From the NCBI RefSeq assembly GCF_900110775.1, contig NZ_FOEP01000002.1:372001-436000 (forward strand): a DNA stretch of 64,000 nt, read 5' to 3'. Both the position numbers and the translations under genes were made by a program. Under the pieces are notes generated by a model. It worked only from the letters and a program-made list of their open reading frames with translations, made no database searches and was not told the DNA's origin. Below are positions 52,083 to 63,273 of this stretch, in pieces. The first letter of the stretch is position 1. Every line of letters starts with the position of its first letter. Origin of the DNA: Thalassovita taeanensis (GTDB taxonomy: Bacteria; Pseudomonadota; Alphaproteobacteria; Rhodobacterales; Rhodobacteraceae).

Positions 52083-52866
52083 CGATACCTCAAACCAGCT
52101 GTTCTCACTACGCGACAAAGTCGCAATCATCACCGGATCGTCGCGCGGCATCGGTCTGGCCATCGCGGAACAGATGGCCAAAGCCGGGGCGAAAGTGGTC
52201 ATTTCCTCGCGCAAGGCAGACAGCTGCGCCGCCGCGGTGGAAAAGATAAATTCCGACATCGACGAAGATCGCGCCATCGCAATCCCGGCCAATATTTCCG
52301 ACAAGGCCTCGTTGGAAAATCTGGTGGCCCGGACGGTTCAAAAATGGGGGCGGGTCGATATCCTTGTCTGCAACGCGGCCAGTAATCCCTATTTCGGCCC
52401 GATGAGTGGCATCAACGACGATCAGTTCCGCAAAATTCTGGAAAACAACGTGATCGCCAATCACTGGCTGGTTCAGATGGTGGCGCCCTACATGATCAAG
52501 GCCAAGGACGGCGCGATCATCATCGTCTCGTCGATTGGCGGGCTGGCCGGATCGCCGGTCATCGGTGCCTATAACATCTCGAAAGCCGCCGATATGCAGC
52601 TGGCCCGCAACCTCGCGGTCGAGTTCGGCGGCAGCAACATTCGGGTGAATTGCATCGCCCCCGGCCTGATCAAGACCGCTTTCGCTAAGGCGCTGTGGGA
52701 CGATCCCAAATCCTATCAGACCTATGTCGAAAAGACGCCGCTGGCACGGATCGGCCAGCCCGATGAAATCGCCGGAGCCGCCGTATTTCTGGCCGCAAAA
52801 GCCGGGGCTTTCGTCACCGGGCAGACGATTGTCGTGGACGGCGGCACCACCATCACGGGGATTTAA
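52075..52866 (+). CDS. Short-chain dehydrogenase/reductase (DHRS4-like)
   Basis: A 263-residue SDR. The cofactor motif is TGSSRGIGLAIA; the SSRKAD sequence after strand two favours NADP. The NNAG position reads CNAASNP, and the catalytic YxxxK is YNISK. The C-terminal VDGGTTITGI is typical. It is co-translated with the GntR regulator. In this pathway it may act on a hydroxy or keto acyl-CoA. Confidence 0.92.
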   Translation: MNNDTSNQLFSLRDKVAIITGSSRGIGLAIAEQMAKAGAKVVISSRKADSCAAAVEKINSDIDEDRAIAIPANISDKASLENLVARTVQKWGRVDILVCNAASNPYFGPMSGINDDQFRKILENNVIANHWLVQMVAPYMIKAKDGAIIIVSSIGGLAGSPVIGAYNISKAADMQLARNLAVEFGGSNIRVNCIAPGLIKTAFAKALWDDPKSYQTYVEKTPLARIGQPDEIAGAAVFLAAKAGAFVTGQTIVVDGGTTITGI

Positions 52867-52869
52867 GCG

Positions 52870-53652
52870 ATGGATATTCACGATCAGGTCGTCGTCGTCA
52901 CTGGCGGCGCAAACGGCATTGGCAAGGCGCTGTGCGACGCCTGCCATCAGGCGGGCGCGCGCAAGGTTGTCGTCACCGACATTGACCTTGCCGGCGCGCA
53001 AGCCGTGGCCCGCCGCATTGATGGCGACGCCTACCGTGTGGATGTCTCGCAAGAGCGTGAAATCACCGACATGATCGACGCCGTCGAGGCGGCGCATGGC
53101 CCGATTGGGCTGTTCTGCTCGAACGCGGGCGTGGCACTTGGGTTTGACGCCGACTTCACCAATGCCGCCCAAGCGTCAAACGACCTGTGGGCGCTGTCGT
53201 GGCAGGTCAACGTCATGGCCCATGTCTATGCGGCGCGCGCGCTGATCCCCCGGATGAAGGCGCGCGGCGGCGGGTATTTCCTGAACACGCTGTCGGCGGC
53301 CGGGCTGCTGTCGCAAGTTGGCAGTGCGACCTATGCCACGACCAAACACGCGGCTGTCGGGTTTGCCGAAAATCTGGCGATCACGCACCGCGATGACGGT
53401 ATTCGCGTCACCATTTTGTGCCCGCAAGGGGTCGACACTGATATGCTGCGCAACATCCCCGACGGCCCGCAATCTCTGGACGGCGCATTGTCGCCCGAAC
53501 AGGTCGCGCAATGCGCCCTGACAGCGATTTCAAACGAGGAATTTCTGGCCCTGCCGCACCCTCAGGTTCTGGGCTATATGCAGAACAAGACCAAAGACTA
53601 TGACCGCTGGATCGGCGGAATGGTCAAACTGCAACGCGCGATGCAGGCCTAG
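52870..53652 (+). CDS. Short-chain dehydrogenase/reductase
   Basis: A 260-residue SDR. The cofactor motif is TGGANGIGKALC, the Asp of VTDIDLAG suggests NAD, CSNAGVAL replaces NNAG, and the catalytic motif is YATTK. It starts four bases after the previous SDR. Its TAG stop overlaps that of the convergent hydratase gene within CTAG at 53649-53652. A position corresponding to AtuG is possible. Confidence 0.9.
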   Translation: MDIHDQVVVVTGGANGIGKALCDACHQAGARKVVVTDIDLAGAQAVARRIDGDAYRVDVSQEREITDMIDAVEAAHGPIGLFCSNAGVALGFDADFTNAAQASNDLWALSWQVNVMAHVYAARALIPRMKARGGGYFLNTLSAAGLLSQVGSATYATTKHAAVGFAENLAITHRDDGIRVTILCPQGVDTDMLRNIPDGPQSLDGALSPEQVAQCALTAISNEEFLALPHPQVLGYMQNKTKDYDRWIGGMVKLQRAMQA

Positions 53653-54425
53653 TTTCCCGAAAACTGCGGTTTGCGTTTTTCATTGAACGCGGCAAGGCCT
53701 TCGTTGGCATCCTCTGTCAGCGTCATCAGGCCAAGCTGACCTTCGGTGAAGGCGATCGCCTGATCAAAGCTCATGCCCTGAAGCGCGCGCATCGCATATT
53801 TGCCGCGCCGCTGCGCCGTGGGCGAACAACTCGCCAGTTTGGCCACCATGTCATCGACCTTGGCGATCAAGTCGCCCTGCGGCACGATATGGTTCAGCAG
53901 CCCGGCCGCTTTCGCCTCGGCTGCATCGAACGGCTCGCCGCTCAGCGCCCACTCGCGCAGGATACGCATCGGCACCAGATCTTTCATCAGGCTCAGAACC
54001 TGCATCGGGAACAGCCCGATTTTCGTCTCGGGCAGACCAAAGCGCGCCCCCTCGGCCGCCACGGCCATATCGACCATCACCAACAGCCCCATGCCGCCCG
54101 CAACACAAACGCCGTTTACCGCCGCGATGATCGGTAGCGGGCAATTCTGCGCCTGCCGCATCAAGTTGCCATAGGCCGTCTGCGGTTGCGAAAAGTCAAA
54201 GTTGAAGCCCCCACCCGGCGCAAGATCCCCGCCCGCGCAAAAGGCTTTGTCCCCCGCCCCGGTCAGAACAATCGCGCGCACCTCACCATCGGCAATGGCC
54301 GCACTGATCCCGGCACTGATGCCCGCGATCACGTCGTTGTTGATCGCATTGCGCTTTTCGGGACGGTTCAGCGTGATCCAAAACGCAGCCCCGCGTTTTT
54401 CGTGCAAAACAGCCGGGGCGCTCAT
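53649..54425 (-). CDS. Enoyl-CoA hydratase/isomerase family protein (AtuE-like)
   Basis: A 258-residue crotonase. The oxyanion hole regions are AFCAGGDLAPGG and NGVCVAGGMG. Of the two catalytic glutamates of classical hydratases, the first is Gly here (GGMGLL instead of GGGCEL) while the second is kept in FGLPETKIG. The same pattern occurs, as I recall, in AtuE, the isohexenylglutaconyl-CoA hydratase. It overlaps the carboxylase alpha gene by four bases (ATGA on the minus strand), so hydration of the carboxylated product is a natural role. The start MSAPAVLHEKRG was chosen for that overlap. Confidence 0.88.
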   Translation of the reverse strand: MSAPAVLHEKRGAAFWITLNRPEKRNAINNDVIAGISAGISAAIADGEVRAIVLTGAGDKAFCAGGDLAPGGGFNFDFSQPQTAYGNLMRQAQNCPLPIIAAVNGVCVAGGMGLLVMVDMAVAAEGARFGLPETKIGLFPMQVLSLMKDLVPMRILREWALSGEPFDAAEAKAAGLLNHIVPQGDLIAKVDDMVAKLASCSPTAQRRGKYAMRALQGMSFDQAIAFTEGQLGLMTLTEDANEGLAAFNEKRKPQFSGN

Positions 54426-56386
54426 GCCGCATCCCCCGTGATGGCTTCGGGTTCGACCTCGACCACCAGACTGTGCGCCGTGACCTGCCCCCCGACCACA
54501 ACATGAACCGCCGTCACCACGCCATTGACCACCGACGCGTGGGTGTGCTCCATCTTCATAGCTTCCACGACCAGCAGCTTCTGCCCCCTGGTCACCGTAT
54601 CGCCAACGACGACATCCACCGAAACCACACCACCATTCATCGAGGCCCGCACTTTGCCATCGCTTCCGGCGACCTCGCCCGTGGATTTGGCCGTCAGCGA
54701 ATTGTCGATGAAATCCCACTGCGCCCCGTCGATATGCGCAAACACCGCGTTACCATCGCGCGAAAGCGCGGCCCGCGTCGCCAGCCCGTTGAGAACATAG
54801 TCGTAGACGCCGGATGTGACCGATCTGACCGTCAGCGCCATCGTTTCGCCGTCACACTCGACCAGACACTCGCCCAGCCCCCGCGCGATCACCTTGACGG
54901 TATGTTCCGCCGCGCCACGGCTCAAACGGATCGGCGCCGAATACCCGTGCGCCAGCGACGTGCTGGGCGAGGCGCGCAGCAACGCCGCCACCAGCATCGC
55001 CGCCTGCCGCTCGGCTGTTTCGGTGTCGGGCAAAAGCGCGTCGCGGTTCTGCTCGATAAAACCGGTTGTTGCGCCGCCTGCGCCGAACACCGGATGCTTC
55101 AGGCAGCTTGCAAGAAATGACTGATTGGTACGAACGCCCAGCGCAATCGTCGCCTCAACCCCCGAGATCAGCTTGCGCCGCGCATCCTCGCGGGTGTCGC
55201 CAAAGGCGATCAGCTTGGCGATCATGGAATCATAGAACGGCGGAATATCCGACCCGTCGCGCAGCCCGTGTTCGACACGCAGAAACGCGGCGGGCTTCCA
55301 CATGTTCAACCGACCACTTTGCGGCATGAAATCATTGCCCGGATCCTCGGCACACAGCCGCACCTCGATCGCATGGCCGCTGAACTGCACGTCCTCCTGC
55401 GTCAGGCCCAAAAGCTCGCCACTGGCCACGCGCAGTTGCAGCGCCACCAGATCAAGACCGGTGATCGCCTCGGTCACCGGGTGTTCGACCTGAAGCCGCG
55501 TGTTCATTTCCATGAAGAAGAAATCGCCGTTCTCATCCAGCAGATACTCGAAAGTCCCCGCCCCCTCGTATCCGATCGCCAGAACCGCATCGGTCGAAGC
55601 CTTGCCCATCCGCGCCCGCAACGCGGGCGACACGGCGGGCGACGGAGCCTCTTCGATCACCTTTTGGTGGCGGCGCTGGACCGAACAATCGCGTTCGCCG
55701 CAATGGATGGCATTGCCGTGCCGGTCGGCCATGATCTGAATCTCGACATGGCGCGGATTGATGATCGCGCGCTCCAACAGAACGATGTCATTGCCAAAGG
55801 CCGATTTGGCTTCGGATTTCGCCGACTTCAGATGATCGGCAAACCCGGCGGCACCTTGCACCAGACGCATCCCACGCCCACCGCCACCTGCCGTGGCCTT
55901 GATCATCAACGGATACCCGATGCGATCCGCCTCGGCCTGCAATGTCGTAAGGCTTTGATCGTCGCCCTGATACCCTGGCACGCAGGGCACGCCTGCGGCA
56001 ATCATCAACGCCTTCGCCCCGGCCTTGTCGCCCATTTTAACAATCGACTCCGCGCTGGGGCCGACAAAAACGATACCCGCCGCCGCACAGGCCGCAGGCA
56101 AAGCTTGGTTTTCGGCCAGAAAGCCATATCCGGGATGGATCGCATCCGCGCCCGTCAGCTTGGCCGCTTCAATAATCCGGTCGATCCGCAGATACGACTC
56201 GGCAGGGGCCGCCGACCCGATGCAGACCGACTGATCGGCCATCGCCACATGCACGGCATCGGCATCAGGTTCGGAATAGACCGCGACGGTTTGATACCCA
56301 AGGTTCCGGGCGCTGCGCAAAACCCGCACTGCGATCTCGCCACGATTGGCGACCAGAAGCTTTGTGAATGGTGTTCTCTTATTCAT
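54422..56386 (-). CDS. Acyl-CoA carboxylase biotin-containing alpha subunit (AtuF/MccA type)
   Basis: A 654-residue subunit with biotin carboxylase domains (residues about 6-450; LLVANRGEIAVRVLRSA, ATGP-loop region KATAGGGGRGMRLV, and FMEMNTRLQVEHPVTE) and a C-terminal biotinyl domain. The biotinylated Lys is K611 in EAMKMEH. It carboxylates biotin with bicarbonate and ATP. The partner beta gene lies 22 bases upstream. The length is close to AtuF (about 660) and MccA. GAGAAG precedes the ATG. The alpha subunit alone cannot separate geranyl-CoA from methylcrotonyl-CoA carboxylase. Confidence 0.93.
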   Translation of the reverse strand: MNKRTPFTKLLVANRGEIAVRVLRSARNLGYQTVAVYSEPDADAVHVAMADQSVCIGSAAPAESYLRIDRIIEAAKLTGADAIHPGYGFLAENQALPAACAAAGIVFVGPSAESIVKMGDKAGAKALMIAAGVPCVPGYQGDDQSLTTLQAEADRIGYPLMIKATAGGGGRGMRLVQGAAGFADHLKSAKSEAKSAFGNDIVLLERAIINPRHVEIQIMADRHGNAIHCGERDCSVQRRHQKVIEEAPSPAVSPALRARMGKASTDAVLAIGYEGAGTFEYLLDENGDFFFMEMNTRLQVEHPVTEAITGLDLVALQLRVASGELLGLTQEDVQFSGHAIEVRLCAEDPGNDFMPQSGRLNMWKPAAFLRVEHGLRDGSDIPPFYDSMIAKLIAFGDTREDARRKLISGVEATIALGVRTNQSFLASCLKHPVFGAGGATTGFIEQNRDALLPDTETAERQAAMLVAALLRASPSTSLAHGYSAPIRLSRGAAEHTVKVIARGLGECLVECDGETMALTVRSVTSGVYDYVLNGLATRAALSRDGNAVFAHIDGAQWDFIDNSLTAKSTGEVAGSDGKVRASMNGGVVSVDVVVGDTVTRGQKLLVVEAMKMEHTHASVVNGVVTAVHVVVGGQVTAHSLVVEVEPEAITGDAA

Positions 56387-56408
56387 GTCAAATACTTCTC
56401 GGCAAAGG

Positions 56409-58025
56409 TTAGGGGCGCGCGACGGCGAACTGCATCTTGTTGGGCGTGCGCCCTTCGGCAGCACGACTGATCTGCATGACCTCGGCCAGGATTTCGCGGG
56501 TCTGGCGCGGATCAATGATACCGTCATCCAGAATACGCGCACTGGTGTGCAACGCGCTCATCTGGCTGTTGAAGTTGGTGATGATCTTGGTCTTCAGCGC
56601 ATTCAGCGCCTCTTGGTCCACCGTCTCGCCTTTGCGTGCGGCGCGGGCCTCTTGCACGATGGCCATCGTGCCTGCGGCCTGTTCGCCCCCCATCACCGCC
56701 GTTTTCGAATTCGGCCACGAGAAGCAGAACCGCGGATTAAACCCGCGCCCGCACATGCCGTAATTCCCCGCCCCGAACGACGCCCCGCAATAGATGGTGA
56801 ACTGCGGCACCGTCGCGTTGGTCACCGCCTGAATCATTTTCGAGCCGTGCTTGATGATCCCGGCCTCTTCGTAAATCCGTCCGACCATGAACCCGGTGGT
56901 GTTGTTCAGATACAGGATCGGCGTGCCCGCCTGACAGCAAGCCTGAATGAAATGCGTCGCCTTCGCGGCGCCTGCCGGGTCAATCGGCCCGTTGTTGGTG
57001 ACGATCCCGATCGGCCAGCCCTTGATCTTGGCCGTGCCGCAGATCGTGGCACTGCCATAGCGTTCGCCGAAATCAATGAAGTCCGACCCGTCCACCAGAC
57101 GCGCGATAATCTCGTGCATATCCACCGGCTGACTGTGATCCAACGGCATGACCCCCAGAAGTTCCTCGGTGTCATAGGCGGGCGGCGCATAGTCGCGCGC
57201 GTCCACCTTCATGCCGTCCCAATCAATATTCGCCATCACATCCCGCGCCAGACCGATGGCGTGGGCGTCGTCTTCGGCCAGATAATCGCCCAGACCTGAA
57301 ATGCCGGTGTGCATCTCGGCCCCGCCCAGATCCTCTTCGGTTGCGACCTCGCCGGTGGCGGCCTTCAACAGCGGCGGCCCGGCAAGAAACGCGCGCGTGC
57401 GTCCGCGCACCATGATGATATGATCCGACAGACCCGTCTGATAGGCCCCTCCAGCGGTCGAACTGCCATGCGTGATCGTGACAACCGGCAGACCCGCCGC
57501 CGAAAACCGCGCAAGGTTGCGAAACAGGCTGCCACCGCGCACGAAGTCTTCGACCTTATAAGCCATCAGGTTGGCGCCGGCACTTTCCACCAGCTGAATA
57601 TACGGCAGCTTGTTTTCCAGCGCGATTTCCTGAACCCGCAACTGCTTGTCCAACCCCATCGGCTGAAGCGCGCCCGCCGCGATCCCGGAATCGGATGCGT
57701 TAACCATGCAGCGCACCCCCGACACATACCCGATCCCCGCGATCACACCGCCGCCGGGCACCGACCTGGCCGGATCAGGATGATCCAGCCCGTACCCCGC
57801 CAGCGCCGAAAGCTCGATAAACGGCGTATCGGGGTCCAGCAGCAGGGCAAGACGGTCGCGCGGCACCAACTGCCCCCGCTTCTCAAACCGTTCCCGCGCG
57901 CTGTCCGAGGCGATCCGCGCCCGCGCGCTGACCTCCTTGATCTGCTCAAGCAGCCCCAGCATCCCATCGCGATTGGAAACATACCCGTCGGAACTGTTCG
58001 ATACCCGTGTCTCAATTTTCGCCAT
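56409..58025 (-). CDS. Acyl-CoA carboxylase carboxyltransferase beta subunit (AtuC/MccB type)
   Basis: A 538-residue carboxyltransferase with the two crotonase-like halves. Conserved motifs are LVESAGANL (residues about 146-153), GSSTAGGAYQTGLSDH (187-202), FLAGPPLLKAATGE and later LYLNNTTGFMVG and GASFGAGNYGMCGRGFNPRF. The length equals that I recall for AtuC. The region between ANL and STAGGAY (residues 153-188) reads FVRGGSLFRNLARFSAAG, lacking the FGRIFFNQA form usual in methylcrotonyl-CoA carboxylase. That supports a larger substrate such as geranyl-CoA, but the assignment is inferred. The gene is divergent from the dehydrogenase at 58229. Confidence 0.9.
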   Translation of the reverse strand: MAKIETRVSNSSDGYVSNRDGMLGLLEQIKEVSARARIASDSARERFEKRGQLVPRDRLALLLDPDTPFIELSALAGYGLDHPDPARSVPGGGVIAGIGYVSGVRCMVNASDSGIAAGALQPMGLDKQLRVQEIALENKLPYIQLVESAGANLMAYKVEDFVRGGSLFRNLARFSAAGLPVVTITHGSSTAGGAYQTGLSDHIIMVRGRTRAFLAGPPLLKAATGEVATEEDLGGAEMHTGISGLGDYLAEDDAHAIGLARDVMANIDWDGMKVDARDYAPPAYDTEELLGVMPLDHSQPVDMHEIIARLVDGSDFIDFGERYGSATICGTAKIKGWPIGIVTNNGPIDPAGAAKATHFIQACCQAGTPILYLNNTTGFMVGRIYEEAGIIKHGSKMIQAVTNATVPQFTIYCGASFGAGNYGMCGRGFNPRFCFSWPNSKTAVMGGEQAAGTMAIVQEARAARKGETVDQEALNALKTKIITNFNSQMSALHTSARILDDGIIDPRQTREILAEVMQISRAAEGRTPNKMQFAVARP

Positions 58026-58228
58026 TGTGCATCCATATCGTTAGGTTTTGCCCGGCCACAGCCGACACTTGAGCGGATGCTACCTTGTGACCCCGGCATT
58101 TTCTTGTGTGTTTCGGCTACGCCGCCGCCAGCTCCCCGCGTTTTCTTGCGCCCTAGCGCCTTAAGACAAGCCAACGCGCGCAAAAACGTGGAACCCTTGC
58201 GCAACGACCACCAACAAAGGCCGCCCAG

Positions 58229-59398
58229 ATGTTCGAACTTTCGCCGAATACGCACTACTTTTCCGAAGATCACACCGCCTTTCGCCATGCGCTGCGGGCT
58301 TTTGTGGACAAGGAAATCACCCCCAACGTCCCCGCCTGGGAGGACGCAGGCCGAATGCCGCGCGAGATTTTCAAGAAGATCGGCGATATGGGCGTGCAAG
58401 GCGTGATCTGCCCCACCAACCTGGGCGGCTCGAACGGCGATTTCTTCATGCAAATTGTTGTCTCGGAAGAACTGTCGCGCTGCGGCGCGGGCGGCGTATG
58501 CGCCTCGCTGGGCAGCCATTCGATCGGCAATCCCCCCATCGTCAACCACGGCAGCGACGACCTGAAAACCCGCGTCGCCATGCCTGTCATTGCGGGCGAC
58601 AAGATATCGGCGCTGGCGATCACCGAACCCGGCGGCGGGTCCGACGTGGGCGCCCTGCGCACCAACGCCGTGCGCGATGGCGATCACTTCATCGTCAACG
58701 GCGAAAAGACCTTTATCACCTCCGGGATGCAGGCTGACTTCTTCACCGTCGCTGTGCGCACCGACGCGCAGAAGGCGGGCCACGGCGGCATCTCGTTCCT
58801 GATGATCGAGGGCGACACACCCGGCCTTGGCCGCACCCAGCTCAAGAAAATGGGCTGGTGGGCCTCTGACACCGCGCATCTGACCTTTGACAATTGCCGC
58901 GTCCCGGTGACCAACCTGATCGGGCAAGAGGGCGAAGGCTTCAAGAACGCCATGATGAACTTCAACGCCGAACGCCTGACCATCGCCTCGCAGGCCTACT
59001 CGTTTGCCGAGGTCTGCTACCGCGAGGCGCTGGCCTGGGCGCAGGACCGGCAGGCCTTTGGCAAGCCCCTGTCGCAACAGCAGGTGATCCGGCATAAACT
59101 GGTGGATATGGCGATGAAAATCGACGCCGCCAAAACGCTGACCTATGACATCGTCTATCGCCACATCCACAAGATGGATCCGCTGAACGTGCACATCGCG
59201 CGCACCAGCATGGCCAAGATCACCGCAACCGACACCATGCAGTTCTGTGCCGATGCCGCGGTGCAGATTTTGGGCGGCATGGGCTATATGCAGGGCACGG
59301 CATCCGAGAGGATTTACCGCGAGACCAAGGTGCTTTCGATCGGCGGCGGCACCGATGAAATCATGCGCAATCTTGCGTCCAGCCAACTGGGCATCTGA
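58229..59398 (+). CDS. Acyl-CoA dehydrogenase (isovaleryl-type catalytic Glu)
   Basis: A 389-residue flavoenzyme. The loop TEPGGGSDVGALRT and WASDTAHLTFDNCRVP motif are typical. The catalytic Glu is E248 in NAERLTIA, and the C-terminal site reads IGGGTDEIM, as in isovaleryl-CoA dehydrogenase. It belongs near the AtuD/LiuA-like branch. It is divergent from the carboxylase genes across 203 bases and convergent with the FadH-like gene. It may oxidise a branched intermediate in the same pathway. Confidence 0.9.
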   Translation: MFELSPNTHYFSEDHTAFRHALRAFVDKEITPNVPAWEDAGRMPREIFKKIGDMGVQGVICPTNLGGSNGDFFMQIVVSEELSRCGAGGVCASLGSHSIGNPPIVNHGSDDLKTRVAMPVIAGDKISALAITEPGGGSDVGALRTNAVRDGDHFIVNGEKTFITSGMQADFFTVAVRTDAQKAGHGGISFLMIEGDTPGLGRTQLKKMGWWASDTAHLTFDNCRVPVTNLIGQEGEGFKNAMMNFNAERLTIASQAYSFAEVCYREALAWAQDRQAFGKPLSQQQVIRHKLVDMAMKIDAAKTLTYDIVYRHIHKMDPLNVHIARTSMAKITATDTMQFCADAAVQILGGMGYMQGTASERIYRETKVLSIGGGTDEIMRNLASSQLGI

Positions 59399-59420
59399 CC
59401 CGCCCGGCAAAACATCGCGA

Positions 59421-59455
59421 CACCAATCGCGGGCAGGATCCCCTGCCCGCTGGTG
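59421..59455. terminator. Bidirectional terminator hairpin
   Basis: GCGGGCAG (59429-59436) pairs with CTGCCCGC (59443-59450), and the stem extends by CACCA (59421-59425) with TGGTG (59451-59455) across a three-base bulge. It lies between convergent stops at 59398 and 59474. Confidence 0.7.
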
Positions 59456-59473
59456 GCGACATTCACGCGGCGG

Positions 59474-61576
<2,103 letters not shown>

Positions 61577-61594
61577 TCAACGGTGCGCAGGCCC

Positions 61595-62452
61595 CTAAAG
61601 CCCCAACATCGCGCGGGCCTCGGTCGCCGAGGCAACATCACGACCCGCATTGCGTGCGCAGATCGCCATCTGTTCGATCAGCGGGCCGTTCGACGATACT
61701 TTTTCGCCCCCCGGCAAATAAAACGTATCCTCAAGCCCGACCCGCAGCATCCCGCCCAGATCGGCGGCCTTCTGATGCGTCGGCCAAATCTCTCCTCGGC
61801 CAATCGCGGTGACCTGCCAACGGGCATCGTCAGGCGCCAGATCCACCAAGATCGGCAGCAGCTCCGGCATGACCGGCATCCCCGAGGCCACCCCCATCAC
61901 AAAATTCATCTGCGGCACGCCCGTGAACATGCCCGCGCTGCGATACATCTCGATGCTGCGTACAATCCCGGTGTCAAAGCATTCAAACTCGGGGATGGCC
62001 CCCGCCGCCAGGATCACGTCCAGAAACTCCTGCACCTTTTCAACCGGGTTATCGAACATCATCGGCGGCCAGGCCCAGCCACCATTTGCCCGCGTCTTGA
62101 GGTAATTCAGCGACCCCGCATTGCACGCGGCCATTTCGGGCTTGGTCGCGGCCACGCACTCCAACGCCTTTTTGTAATCCGGCCCGACAACCCCGGTGGT
62201 GTGGTTCAGGATCACACCGGGGCAGGCCTCGCGGATCGCGGCCTGAACCTCGCGCGACAGATCAACATCCCACGACATCAGATGGCCTTTGCCCTCTTCC
62301 TGCTGGCGCAGATGGAAATGGATGATCGACGCCCCCGCATCATAGGCACGGCGCGCCTCGGCCGCCATTTCGGCGGGCGTTACCGGCACGTTATGCTGCT
62401 TGGGGTCCGTCAGCACGCCGTTGATGGCGCAACAGATAATCGCTTTGGTCAT
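61595..62452 (-). CDS. Beta-keto acid cleavage enzyme (BKACE, DUF849)
   Basis: A 285-residue TIM-barrel enzyme. The zinc site appears as IIHFHLR (His-x-His), and the family motifs VTPAEMAAEARRAYDAGAS, LNHTTGVVG and ECFDTGIVRSIEMY are clear. BKACEs condense acetyl-CoA with a beta-keto acid and cleave it to acetoacetate and an acyl-CoA. The Gln and Glu-rich QQEEGKGH loop after the zinc site may shape specificity. GAGG precedes the ATG. It lies 76 bases after the GST gene on the same strand. Substrate unknown. Confidence 0.92.
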   Translation of the reverse strand: MTKAIICCAINGVLTDPKQHNVPVTPAEMAAEARRAYDAGASIIHFHLRQQEEGKGHLMSWDVDLSREVQAAIREACPGVILNHTTGVVGPDYKKALECVAATKPEMAACNAGSLNYLKTRANGGWAWPPMMFDNPVEKVQEFLDVILAAGAIPEFECFDTGIVRSIEMYRSAGMFTGVPQMNFVMGVASGMPVMPELLPILVDLAPDDARWQVTAIGRGEIWPTHQKAADLGGMLRVGLEDTFYLPGGEKVSSNGPLIEQMAICARNAGRDVASATEARAMLGL

Positions 62453-62528
62453 TTGGCCTCGTTGTTTTCAGCTCGCCAGAGGAATAAACGCTCCCACCGC
62501 CAGCAGCTTGCGCCCAGACGCTACACCG

Positions 62529-63185
62529 TCAGAATTTTGCGATCTCGACACCTTGCGCCGCTGCGGCCTCGCGCTGCTTGGCCTGCGCCGCAACAAACGC
62601 GGGCCGCTGGGTCAGGCGCGCATACCACGCCACCGTCAAAGGCGGCAGCTCATCCTCGATATGCAGGCTATGGGCCAGCAAAATCGCATACCCGACCGAT
62701 ATATCGGCCATCGAGAATTCATCCCCCAGCAGATACATCCGCCCATCGCCCAGCGTCTGCTCAAGCAGGCGCAACCGGGCCAGAAACCACTTCTTGTAAT
62801 CCTCGGCAACCTGCGGCGATCGGCGCTCGCCCTGCTCCAGAAACGTATAGCGCAGGTAAATCGTCTGCGGAAACGTCAGCGTCGCCTCGCCATGATGAAG
62901 CCAGTTGAGGTACGCGCCATAGGTCGCATCCTGCGGCGCGGGCGTAAATTTTCCGCCCCCGTGGCGCATCGCCAGATAATGCGCGATCGCCGCAGATTCG
63001 GTCATCCGCGTGTCGCCATCCACCAACAGCGGGATCGTCCCCAACGGATTTTCCGCCAAATAGTCCTTCTTGAACACCCGCGGCGGAAACTGCAGCATCT
63101 TCAGCTCGTATTCCAAGCCCAGTTCCTCAAGCGCCCAAAGCGCCCGAAATGACCGCGCATCCGCGCAGTGCCACAATTCGATCAT
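62529..63185 (-). CDS. Glutathione S-transferase family protein
   Basis: A 218-residue GST. The thioredoxin-like N-domain has LWHCADARSFRALWALEELGLEYELK and GTIPLLVDGDTRMTESAAIAHYLA, which holds the glutathione gamma-Glu site (TESAAI). The helical C-domain has LLGDEFSMADISVGYAI. GGGAGGAA precedes the ATG. It could add glutathione to reactive enoyl or epoxide intermediates. It is separated from the upstream dehydrogenase by an intrinsic terminator. Confidence 0.9.
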   Translation of the reverse strand: MIELWHCADARSFRALWALEELGLEYELKMLQFPPRVFKKDYLAENPLGTIPLLVDGDTRMTESAAIAHYLAMRHGGGKFTPAPQDATYGAYLNWLHHGEATLTFPQTIYLRYTFLEQGERRSPQVAEDYKKWFLARLRLLEQTLGDGRMYLLGDEFSMADISVGYAILLAHSLHIEDELPPLTVAWYARLTQRPAFVAAQAKQREAAAAQGVEIAKF

Positions 63186-63218
63186 GCCGGTTCCTCCCTC
63201 GGTATGTGTGACAGGATA

Positions 63219-63248
63219 GAAAAATCACGCAAGGCTGACTTGCGTGAT
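63219..63248 (-). terminator. Rho-independent terminator of the right-edge dehydrogenase gene
   Basis: ATCACGCAAG (63224-63233) pairs perfectly with CTTGCGTGAT (63239-63248) around five bases. On the minus strand the stem is followed by TTTTTCT. It lies 26 bases past the stop of the partial dehydrogenase gene. Confidence 0.88.
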
Positions 63249-63273
63249 CTGGTTATTTCATCGGTTTTTCACC

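Noticed and set aside
54422-58025. Assignment as the leucine-pathway methylcrotonyl-CoA carboxylase (LiuBD)
   Set aside because: Possible, but the beta subunit lacks the FGRIFFNQA-type sequence, no HMG-CoA lyase or methylglutaconyl-CoA hydratase of typical form adjoins, and the other genes look Atu-like. Kept as the main alternative.
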